A DNA stretch of 8,737 nucleotides from Alphaproteobacteria bacterium HGW-Alphaproteobacteria-13 (GTDB lineage Bacteria > Pseudomonadota > Alphaproteobacteria > Sphingomonadales > Sphingomonadaceae), in NCBI GenBank assembly GCA_002842935.1, contig PHEM01000240.1:1-8737 (forward strand), in the 5' to 3' direction. A model generated the notes under the pieces. The model saw only the letters and a program-made list of their open reading frames with translations. It made no database searches and had not been told where the DNA came from. Shown here in pieces: positions 1 through 4,901 of the stretch; within the stretch, counting starts at the first letter, position 1, and the number at the start of each line of letters is the position of its first letter. The position numbers and the translations under genes were made by a program.

Positions 1-40
1 GGCCGGACCTCTCCTTCCGCGCCGCGCCCAAGTCGGGGGC

Positions 41-75
41 AGACCATGGACCCTGAAACAAGTTCAGGGTGACGA
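41..75. repeat. Partial palindromic repeat, family A (one arm)
   Basis: This stretch matches the right arm of the complete family A element at 1112..1216, including the CCATGGACC start and the self-complementary CCCTGAA / TTCAGGG core followed by GTGACGA. No left arm is visible in bases 1..40, so the copy is either a solitary arm or has lost its partner. It lies in the upstream region of the methyltransferase gene. No gene can be supported in bases 1..224. Confidence 0.8.
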
Positions 76-224
76 GATGGAGCGTTTGTCGAGAGGACGC
101 GTTTGCAAACGATACAATCCCCTTATCTTCGTGGCTTCGTGGCTTTGTGCGAAACAAAACATACACGGTCCCGTCGGGCATCACAGGCTTGTGAAGCATC
201 GCCGGGGACGGCACAAGCGCCCGC

Positions 225-1085
225 ATGTCGCATCCGCCCGCCCCGCCCCGCCCGCTCTTTTCCCCGGCCCGCCAGCGCGCCCAGCGCGACCGCCTCGCCG
301 CGCTGATGCCGGGCGCCGACTTTCTCGCGCCGATCATCGCCGAGACGTTGCTCGACCGGCTGTCGATGGTGACGCGCGCCTTTCCGCGCGCCTTGCTGAT
401 CGGGGCGCATGACGCGGCGCTGGCCGCGCATCTGCGCGCGGGCGGCAGCGAGGTGACGATATTGGAGGCAGGCCCCCGCCTCGCCGCGCGCGCGGGCGCG
501 ATCGAGGGAGAGGCCGATGCGATCGACCTGCCGTTCGCCAGCTTCGACCTGATCGTCTGGCCGGGCGGGCTGGACGCCGTCAACGATGTGCCGGGCGCGC
601 TCGTTCGCTTGCGCGCACTGCTCGCGCCCGACGGGCTGCTGCTCGGCGCGCTGGTCGGCGACGGCAGCCTGCCCCGGCTGCGCCGCGCCGTGACGGCGGA
701 AGGCGTGCGCCCGATCGCGCGGCTGCATCCGCAGATCGACCTTGCGGCGATGGGCAACCTGCTTCAGCGCACGGGCTTCGCGCTGCCGGTGGTCGATGTC
801 GATGCGCTGACGGTGCGTTATGGCGACCTGTTCACGCTGGTGCGCGACTTGCGGGCGAGCGGGCTGTCGAGCCGCCTGGCCCCCGCGCCGCCGCCGCTGA
901 CGCGCGACGAGGTCGTCCATGCCGCCACCGCCTTTCTGGAGCAGGCCGATCCCGACGGCCGCGTCGCCGAGACATTCCGCCTGATCCACTTCAGCGGCTG
1001 GGCGCCGCACCCCGACCAGCCGAAACCGGCGCGGCGGGGAAGCGGCGGCGCCTCGCTGGCGGAGGCATTGAAGCGGGGGGTGTGA
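225..1085 (+). CDS. NDUFAF5-like class I methyltransferase-fold protein
   Basis: The 286-residue protein resembles the alphaproteobacterial and mitochondrial NDUFAF5 family, related to BioC-type methyltransferases. In mitochondria NDUFAF5 helps assemble respiratory complex I by hydroxylating an arginine of NDUFS7; a similar role here is inference. The family-specific part is its second half: MGNLLQRTGF (residues 176-185), the YGDLFTLVRDLR segment (199-210), GWAPH (258-262) and KPARRGS (267-273), which match the human protein's GW-x-YH and RPAERGS region. In the Rossmann part, strand 1 is followed by GAHDAALAAHL (60-70), where a GxGxG-type SAM loop is expected, so the loop is degenerate. DLPFASFDLIV (101-111) and PDG (135-137) are typical later motifs. 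The ATG is chosen because family homology begins at the LFSPARQRAQRDR segment just after it. No strong ribosome site is visible. It converges on the mutT-type gene. Confidence 0.85.
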   Translation: MSHPPAPPRPLFSPARQRAQRDRLAALMPGADFLAPIIAETLLDRLSMVTRAFPRALLIGAHDAALAAHLRAGGSEVTILEAGPRLAARAGAIEGEADAIDLPFASFDLIVWPGGLDAVNDVPGALVRLRALLAPDGLLLGALVGDGSLPRLRRAVTAEGVRPIARLHPQIDLAAMGNLLQRTGFALPVVDVDALTVRYGDLFTLVRDLRASGLSSRLAPAPPPLTRDEVVHAATAFLEQADPDGRVAETFRLIHFSGWAPHPDQPKPARRGSGGASLAEALKRGV

Positions 1086-1111
1086 GGAACAAAACTCCCC
1101 TCTCCCGAGAT

Positions 1112-1216
1112 TCGTCATGCTGAACTTGTTTCAGCATCCATGGCCTGCCTTCCCGCTTTACGCAGCATTTACGGCACGGTCAGACCATGGACCCTGAAAC
1201 AAGTTCAGGGTGACGA
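1112..1216. repeat. Palindromic repeat, family A (complete copy)
   Basis: The 105-bp inverted repeat fills most of the gap between the convergent methyltransferase and Nudix genes. The left arm runs from TCGTCATGCTGAAC to CATCCATGG, and the right arm from CCATGGACCC to GTGACGA. The left arm carries TGCTGAA / TTCAGCA and the right arm CCCTGAA / TTCAGGG, so each arm closes its own hairpin even though the arms differ from each other at those bases. A second copy of the same length lies at 5907..6011, with a related spacer (compare GCTTTACGCAGCATTTACGG here with GTTTACACGGTGCTTACCG there). Confidence 0.9.
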
Positions 1217-1239
1217 ATGCGGAGAGGACGGTCCTTCGT

Positions 1240-1668
1240 TCACACCAACGCCTCCAGCAACCCGATCAGCGGCTTGTCGGCGGGCGGCATGTCCAGCCCG
1301 TGCAGTTCCACGGGCCGCACCCAGCGCAGCGCGTCGGCGTGGCGGGCCGCCGGGGTTCCGCGCCATTTGCGGCAGACATAGACGAGCAGCAGCAGATGCC
1401 GGTCGCCCAGCGTGTCGCTGGCGAAACAGGCCGGCGCGAGGCAGGCCGCCTCAACGTCGATTCCCAGTTCCTCCGCCAGTTCGCGGATCAGCGCCTGTTC
1501 GGGCGTTTCGCCTGCTTCCAGCTTGCCGCCGGGAAATTCCCACAGGCCCGCCATCGGCTTGCCCGCCGGGCGGCGCTGGACGAGCAGGCGCCCGTCGCGA
1601 TCGACGAGCGCCGCCGCGACGACGATGAGACAGTTTTTCGGCGGATTTTCTGGGGATGCTGCGTCCAA
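1240..1668 (-). CDS. mutT: MutT-type Nudix hydrolase (8-oxo-dGTP diphosphatase)
   Basis: The 142-residue protein carries a perfect Nudix box, GX5EX7REUXEEXGU, at residues 48-70 (GGKLEAGE, then RELAEELGI), preceded by the MutT-like RRPAGKPMAGLWEFPGGK stretch. Members of this family hydrolyse 8-oxo-dGTP to the monophosphate, removing an oxidised precursor before it is built into DNA. Length and architecture are normal for MutT. The start is a TTG, with AGGAAGG eight bases upstream. An ATG five bases upstream of the TTG is in another frame and would lie only three bases from that ribosome site. The gene diverges from the first pilin gene, so the 68-bp gap must hold both promoters. The Nudix assignment is certain. 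The substrate is inferred, because other small Nudix enzymes share this architecture. Confidence 0.92.
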   Translation of the reverse strand: MDAASPENPPKNCLIVVAAALVDRDGRLLVQRRPAGKPMAGLWEFPGGKLEAGETPEQALIRELAEELGIDVEAACLAPACFASDTLGDRHLLLLVYVCRKWRGTPAARHADALRWVRPVELHGLDMPPADKPLIGLLEALV

Positions 1669-1709
1669 ATCATTAACCTTCCTGTGCGAAAAGCGATGGT
1701 CTCGGGAAC

Positions 1710-1715
1710 TATAAT
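1710..1715 (+). promoter_or_regulatory. Probable -10 box of the first pilin gene
   Basis: A perfect TATAAT lies 21 bases before the first pilin ATG, in the short gap between the divergent mutT-type and pilin genes. No convincing TTGACA-like -35 box is seen at the usual distance, so the call rests on the -10 match and position alone. Confidence 0.35.
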
Positions 1716-1736
1716 TTCAGGCAGAGGGGTGGGACA

Positions 1737-1922
1737 ATGCGCTTCTTAAACAGGCTGATGCGGTCGGCCAGAGCCGCCACAGCCATCGAATATGGATTGA
1801 TTCTCGCCATGATATTCATCGCGGCGATGGCGGCGATGGGCGATGTCGGAAAGTCGACCAGCGCGATGTGGATATATGTTTCCGGCACATCGACGGAGGC
1901 CATGGCGGGAGGCGGAGGCTGA
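1737..1922 (+). CDS. Flp family type IVb pilin, short form
   Basis: The 61-residue prepilin has the Flp/Fap signature: a short basic leader with three arginines (MRFLNRLMRSARA), the processing motif ATAIEYG (residues 14-20) and one hydrophobic helix to about residue 36. Cleavage by a TadV/CpaA-type prepilin peptidase is expected between Ala13 and Ala14, placing Glu18 at +5. The usual Gly at -1 is Ala, as in the second pilin. The mature subunit would be about 48 residues and ends in a run of glycines. Flp pilins polymerise into thin adhesive pili exported by the Tad machinery; none of those genes is in this window. GGGG- and GGG-rich sequence before the ATG can serve as ribosome site. It lies 136 bp before the second pilin. 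Confidence 0.88.
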   Translation: MRFLNRLMRSARAATAIEYGLILAMIFIAAMAAMGDVGKSTSAMWIYVSGTSTEAMAGGGG

Positions 1923-1930
1923 TCGTCCGA

Positions 1931-1955
1931 TTTTGGGACTGATCCCGTCCCGAAA
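1931..1955 (+). other. Hairpin between the two pilin genes
   Basis: A 9-bp stem (TTTTGGGAC with GTCCCGAAA, one G-U pair) closes a seven-base loop just after the first pilin stop codon. There is no U-run after it, so it is not a standard terminator. It could stabilise the first pilin message or separate the expression of the two subunits. The function is inference; the stem is visible. Confidence 0.35.
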
Positions 1956-2058
1956 CAATTGTCCGGATTAAGCTTTTCAAAACCAATTCCCCCTAAATCG
2001 GCAAATGTTGACCACGACCAGACCGTCAACAGGGTAAGTGAGTGTCAGGAGACCAGAC

Positions 2059-2271
2059 ATGAAGTTCATCAAGAAGTTTATTCGCAACGACAAGGCTGCG
2101 ACCGCCATTGAATATGGCCTGATCGCCGCCCTGATCGCCGTCGCCGGCATCACCGCCATGCGCAGCGTCGGTCAGTCCGTCAGCACCACCTTCCAGGCGG
2201 TGGACACGGAACTCACGACCGCGAACGCTGCCGCTGGCGGCGGCGGTGGCGGTGGCAGCACGGGCGGCTAA
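2059..2271 (+). CDS. Flp family type IVb pilin
   Basis: The 70-residue prepilin starts at the ATG preceded by AGGAG seven bases upstream. An in-frame GTG at 2038 has no such site and would add residues in front of the normal leader. The basic leader (MKFIKKFIRNDKA) precedes ATAIEYGLIAALIAVAG. The peptidase site is expected after Ala13, with Glu18 at +5, giving a mature subunit of about 57 residues. This is the canonical Flp form and is probably the major pilin, while its upstream neighbour is more diverged. The C-terminus is a glycine tract, seven in a row followed by STGG, which is unusual next to Flp pilins I know. A strong terminator follows. Confidence 0.93.
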   Translation: MKFIKKFIRNDKAATAIEYGLIAALIAVAGITAMRSVGQSVSTTFQAVDTELTTANAAAGGGGGGGSTGG

Positions 2272-2293
2272 GGTTCGTAGCCTCGACACAGGG

Positions 2294-2328
2294 AAAGGGC
2301 GGTGGAGCGATCCACCGCCCTTTTTCTT
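2294..2328 (+). terminator. Rho-independent terminator of the second pilin gene
   Basis: A perfect 10-bp stem GGGCGGTGGA / TCCACCGCCC with a GCGA loop, extended by AAA/TTT, is followed by five T. It lies 23 bp after the second pilin stop. Its right arm and T-run (CCACCGCCCTTTTTC) recur at 3056..3070 without the left arm, marking one edge of the duplicated block. Confidence 0.93.
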
Positions 2329-2502
2329 GTGCATTCCTCCCCGGAACGGGGAGGGGGACCGCGAAGCGGTGGAGGGGTCGAAACCTCTCGTTCGAGCGCA
2401 CCGTCCCGGCCCCTCCACCATCCTGCGGATGGTCCCCCTCCCCGTTCCGGGGAGGAGCTTTATCGATTGGCGCACGTAACGATCTTCCCTTTCTGCCCCG
2501 GC
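2312..2502. repeat. Duplicated pilin/protease boundary block, left copy
   Basis: This copy contains, in order, the right arm of the pilin terminator, the spacer TTGTGCATT, the family C palindrome and a degraded copy of the protease 3' end. The block at 3056..3264 has the same parts in the same order and orientation. The two diverge mainly in the inner hairpins and loop of the palindrome. The toxin-antitoxin module lies between them. Confidence 0.8.
2336..2455. repeat. Palindromic repeat, family C (left copy)
   Basis: The 120-bp inverted repeat has outer arms CCTCCCCGGAACGGGGAGG and GGGGACC (left), with GGTCCCC and CCTCCCCGTTCCGGGGAGG (right). The left inner hairpin is ACCGC-GAA-GCGGT and the right is ACCATCC-TGC-GGATGGT; each is self-complementary but the two do not match each other. 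The loop holds TCGAAA and TTCGA stretches. The element lies between the pilin terminator and the protease-tail relic. Confidence 0.92.
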
Positions 2503-2505
2503 ACG
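2460..2505 (-). pseudogene. Relic of the M48 protease gene 3' end
   Basis: Read on the - strand this encodes PGQKGKIVTCAN followed by Arg and a TAA, against PGQKVKIVSYAN and TGA at the real protease end (3225..3264). 34 of 40 aligned bases are identical, and six substitutions include loss of the original stop. The similarity ends abruptly upstream of the PGQ codons. The fragment is far too short to function and is best read as a duplication scar. Confidence 0.75.
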
Positions 2506-2521
2506 GGGCAGGACGAATGCG

Positions 2522-2815
2522 TCAGGCCGGAACCTTGGCCAGCAACTTGAACGCCGCATCAGGGTCGGCATTCACCATGCCAAGAAGGGTTCGGGCGGGC
2601 GCATCGGGTACACGCCGCCCCTGCTCCCAGTCGCGCAGCGTCGCCGCGCTGATGTGGAGCCGGTCGGCGAAAGCCGCCTGCGTGAGCTTGGTCTTTGCCC
2701 GGATCGCCTTGATATCCATTGGCTCATGCACGGCGTAACCCATGCGGGCGCCGGCCTTGTAATCGGCGACCTGGGCAAGTCCGCGCTTGAAGCTTTCAAA
2801 ATCGTCCTTGTTCAT
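2522..2815 (-). CDS. HigA2/NadS-like antitoxin with Xre-type HTH
   Basis: The 97-residue protein has a helix-turn-helix at about residues 35-69: IKAIRAKTKLTQAAFADRLH, then ISAATLRDWEQGRRVPDAPA, followed by the LL--VNADPDAAFKLL tail typical of NadS and HigA2 antitoxins. Such proteins bind and neutralise a RelE/HigB-fold ribosome-dependent RNase and repress their own operon through the HTH. The ATG overlaps the TGA of the toxin remnant (ATGA, 2812..2815), the usual coupled toxin-first layout of higB2-higA2 pairs. The antitoxin itself looks complete and undamaged. Because the toxin is truncated, it is probably an orphan regulator or a domesticated antitoxin. No separate promoter is evident. Confidence 0.85.
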   Translation of the reverse strand: MNKDDFESFKRGLAQVADYKAGARMGYAVHEPMDIKAIRAKTKLTQAAFADRLHISAATLRDWEQGRRVPDAPARTLLGMVNADPDAAFKLLAKVPA

Positions 2816-3021
2816 TTCGCCTTTCCTTTCCGAAGCTCGTTCTTCTGTCTGTCCGTCAAATTGGCCTGCTTGCCCTTGGATATGACGGTCAGCAGAAAGA
2901 CCGGCTCATCACCCGTCGAATAATAGGTAATCACGCGGTAGCCGCCCGATTTGCCTTTGCCTTCCCTGGCGATGCGAACCTTGCGGCAGCCGCCCGTCCC
3001 CGGCATGATTTCGCCCGCATT
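2812..3021 (-). pseudogene. 5'-truncated RelE/HigB2-like toxin gene
   Basis: The preserved part encodes NAGEIMPGTGGCRKVR, then the GKGKSGGYRVITYYS segment and PVFLLTVISKG, and ends LTDRQKNELRKGKAK. This matches the C-terminal two thirds of HigB2-type toxins, whose full length is about 105-110 residues. Around 40 N-terminal residues, including helices that pack against the antitoxin, are missing. Upstream of 3021 the sequence becomes a short palindrome and then repeat C. The frame happens to stay open through the repeat to a TTG at 3228, giving a 138-codon frame whose first half is repeat-derived. The first ATG in the preserved part (3006) would give 64 residues and has only a weak ribosome site. 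An active toxin is unlikely. The stop overlaps the antitoxin start. Confidence 0.82.
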
Positions 3022-3028
3022 GCAACAG

Positions 3029-3050
3029 GAAAAATACGGCAATGCCGTAT
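3029..3050 (-). other. Short palindrome with T-run, possible terminator or operator
   Basis: Perfect 8-base arms (ATACGGCA / TGCCGTAT around one base, 3034..3050) lie exactly where the missing toxin 5' end should begin. On the - strand the palindrome is followed by TTTT, so it could be a weak terminator for transcription coming from the protease gene. Alternatively it is a leftover antitoxin operator. The palindrome is seen; neither role is established. Confidence 0.35.
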
Positions 3051-3055
3051 ATCGA

Positions 3056-3264
3056 CCACCGCCCTTTTTCCTGTGTATTCCTCCCCGGAACGGGGAGGGG
3101 GACCATCCGCAGGATGGTGGAGGGGCACAGGCGGCTTGCCTTGCCGCCGACAGGAAGCGCTTGGTCGCGCCTGCCCCTCCACCACCTTCGGTGGTCCCCC
3201 TCCCCGTTCCGGGGAGGACCTTTATCAATTGGCGTACGAGACGATCTTCACTTTCTGTCCCGGC
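3056..3264. repeat. Duplicated pilin/protease boundary block, right copy
   Basis: This is the partner of 2312..2502, with the same order: CCACCGCCCTTTTTC, CTGTGTATT spacer, family C palindrome, and protease 3' end. Here the protease end is the live gene, while the terminator lacks its left arm, so the real junction of each flank is kept at only one copy. Confidence 0.8.
3080..3217. repeat. Palindromic repeat, family C (right copy)
   Basis: The 138-bp copy has the same outer arms as 2336..2455. Its inner hairpins are ACCATCC-GCA-GGATGGT on the left and ACCACC-TTC-GGTGGT on the right, again self-complementary within each arm. The loop is longer than in the other copy and contains its own GGCGGC / GCCGCC pairing. 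It ends 8 bp before the protease stop codon. Confidence 0.92.
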
Positions 3265-4673
3265 GTCAGGCGGCTGTCCGCCGCCAGCCGGTTGAGCACC
3301 TGGAAACGTTCGGCCTGATAGTCGGTATAGGCCATGCGCCGCGCGAGGCTGGCGACCGTGTCGCCGCTCTTCACCGTCACCACATCGACGCGCCGCGGGC
3401 GGATCGCCGCCGCCTCGGCATTGGTCAGGCGGCGCACGCTGTTGAACATCGGGTTGAACACCCCGGCCCCGCCCGCCTTGGTCAGCGCGACGAAATGGAA
3501 CGCGCTGCTTTTCGAAAATTCATAGGCGAAGACAGTGACGTCCACCGCCCCCGACTGCGTGTTCGCGCGCGTGACCGAATAGGATGCGGGGATGCCGTTC
3601 ACGGTCGTGCGCTGGATATTGGCGGGGCTGGCCGAATTATTGCCGCTGTACGGCCCGGTCGAAAATTGCGCCTGCCCGCCGCTGCCGCTGATCGACACGG
3701 CGCTGGTGCCGTTCTGCATCCCATAGCCGCTGGGCACTTCGAAACGCAGCTTCAGGTCCGGGTGCAGGAACTGGCGGCCCTCGACCACGCCTTGCGCCGG
3801 ATCGTCGCCATAAAGGACGCCGTTCACCGACGCGAGGAAGGCGTCGGCGCCTCGCGTGCCGCCGCTGCCGCCGACCTTGCTCGCCAGCGTCTGCGCGTTG
3901 CGGACACGCGAGGCGGGGTCGGGGTGCGTGCTGGCCCATTCGGGGACCGACCGCGCGTCGCCGCCCGCCAGCCGCGCTTCCAGCACCGTCTGGTTGGCCA
4001 GGCTCGCGAGCATCGTCGACAGCGCCAGCGGGTCGTATCCCGCGCTTTTCAGATATTGGACGCCCAGCTGGTCGGCCTGCAATTCCTGGCTGCGCGAAAA
4101 GCCCAGCGTCGCATATTGCGCGATCTGCATCGCATTGTTCTGAAGCAGGCCGCCCAGCCCGCCGAGCAGCCCGCCGCTGTCGCCGATCGCGCCGCCCAGC
4201 ACCGCGCCCAGCACGCCCAGGATCGCGTTGCGCTGTGCCGCCGACTGGCGCTTCTTGCTGTGCTGCGCCGCGACATGGCCGACTTCATGCCCCAGCACGC
4301 CCGCCAGTTCGGCCTCGTCGTTCATCAGCGCCATCAGCTGCCGCGTGACATAGACATAGCCGCCGGGGATCGCGAAGGCGTTGTTGACGGGCGAATTGAG
4401 CAAGGTGACGGTGAAGTCGCCGGGATTGCGCGACAGGCCCGATTGCAGCGCGATATTCTGGCCGACGCGGTTGACATAGGCGGCCTGCGGCCCGGCATAG
4501 GCGCCGCCGAATTCCTCCATCAGCTGCGGATGCGCTTCGTCGCCCTGCTTGCGCTCGGCGGCGGAGATATTGGTCTGGGTCTTGATCGCCTTGAGCTGCG
4601 CATCGGCCGCGCAGCTTCCCAGCAGCGCCGTCGCCGCCACCATCGCCGCAAGCGTGTATTTCGTCTTTCGCAT
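3225..4673 (-). CDS. M48 family metalloprotease lipoprotein with LysM-like C-terminus
   Basis: The 482-residue protein begins with an export signal (MRKTKYTLAAMVAATALL) ending in a lipobox LGSC, so Cys21 is the likely lipidated residue. The M48 zinc site is HEVGH (His129, Glu130, His133), with the third ligand Glu197 in SQELQAD; the THPDPASR motif follows near 250. Residues about 430-480 (VKSGDTVASLARRM to LTPGQKVKIV) resemble a LysM-type wall-binding fold. The architecture is close to BepA/YfgC-type periplasmic proteases that handle misassembled outer-membrane proteins, and that role is inferred. ATG at 4673 is chosen. An in-frame TTG at 4679 has a better spacing (6 against 12 bases) from GGGAG, so the start may be two codons earlier. 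A TATAAG at 4700..4705 could be its -10 box. No terminator is seen directly after the stop. Confidence 0.9.
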   Translation of the reverse strand: MRKTKYTLAAMVAATALLGSCAADAQLKAIKTQTNISAAERKQGDEAHPQLMEEFGGAYAGPQAAYVNRVGQNIALQSGLSRNPGDFTVTLLNSPVNNAFAIPGGYVYVTRQLMALMNDEAELAGVLGHEVGHVAAQHSKKRQSAAQRNAILGVLGAVLGGAIGDSGGLLGGLGGLLQNNAMQIAQYATLGFSRSQELQADQLGVQYLKSAGYDPLALSTMLASLANQTVLEARLAGGDARSVPEWASTHPDPASRVRNAQTLASKVGGSGGTRGADAFLASVNGVLYGDDPAQGVVEGRQFLHPDLKLRFEVPSGYGMQNGTSAVSISGSGGQAQFSTGPYSGNNSASPANIQRTTVNGIPASYSVTRANTQSGAVDVTVFAYEFSKSSAFHFVALTKAGGAGVFNPMFNSVRRLTNAEAAAIRPRRVDVVTVKSGDTVASLARRMAYTDYQAERFQVLNRLAADSRLTPGQKVKIVSYAN

Positions 4674-4716
4674 CGTCAAAATGGTCTCCCTACCGGTCCC
4701 TTATAGCGAGATGAAT

Positions 4717-4732
4717 CGTCATTGCGAGGAGC
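4717..4732. repeat. Solitary end of palindromic repeat, family D
   Basis: The 16 bases CGTCATTGCGAGGAGC equal the left end of the complete family D element at 6951..7043. The match stops there and the second arm is absent. It lies just upstream of the probable protease promoter and 13 bp from the family B element. Confidence 0.75.
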
Positions 4733-4745
4733 CATAAACTCTGCA

Positions 4746-4834
4746 CCGTTTGCCCTGAGCTTGTCGAAGGGCCGTTCTTTCTTTCGGGCGTCGCGGAAAG
4801 AAGGACGGTGCTTCGACAAGCTCAGCACAAACGG
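4746..4834. repeat. Palindromic repeat, family B
   Basis: The 89-bp inverted repeat lies between the accA stop and the protease start. Its arms start CCGTTTG and end CAAACGG; the outer and inner pairing extends to CCGTTCTTTCTTTC against GGAAAGAAGGACGG. The cores are GCCCT-GAGCTTGTCGA-AGGGC on the left and GTGCT-TCGACAAGCTC-AGCAC on the right, so the changed bases are compensated within each arm. Confidence 0.9.
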
Positions 4835-4901
4835 AAACAGGCGTGACTATGGTCCACCGCTCCGGACTGCAAACGCCCACGCCCCCATCCGGTTCCGCCG
4901 C

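Noticed and set aside
101..110. Perfect palindrome GTTTGCAAAC with TACAAT nearby (113..118)
   Set aside because: A 10-bp palindrome can occur by chance, and no -35 box at a suitable distance supports a promoter. It is not called as an operator.
127..150. Two exact copies of CTTCGTGG followed by a near copy
   Set aside because: This is a short tandem stretch without other signs of function or of a minisatellite. I cannot support more than chance or slippage.
123..1118. Long - strand open frame opposite the methyltransferase gene
   Set aside because: The + strand frame has family motifs along its length. The - strand product is low-complexity Arg/Gln/Ala.
2336..3217. Family C palindromes read as insertion-sequence ends or a CRISPR-like array
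   Set aside because: There is no transposase frame between them, only the toxin-antitoxin module. The copies are direct repeats of a cruciform element with neither regular spacing nor spacers.
2312..3264. Active defence island or novel anti-phage system around the toxin-antitoxin pair
   Set aside because: The toxin is truncated and no other defence-type gene lies in the window. The surrounding genes are housekeeping or pilus genes.
3042..4706. Long + strand open frame (554 codons) opposite the protease gene
   Set aside because: It is antisense to a protein with clear M48 motifs and signal peptide. Its composition (Arg/His/Ala-rich) is that of a GC-rich shadow frame, and its start lies inside repeat C.
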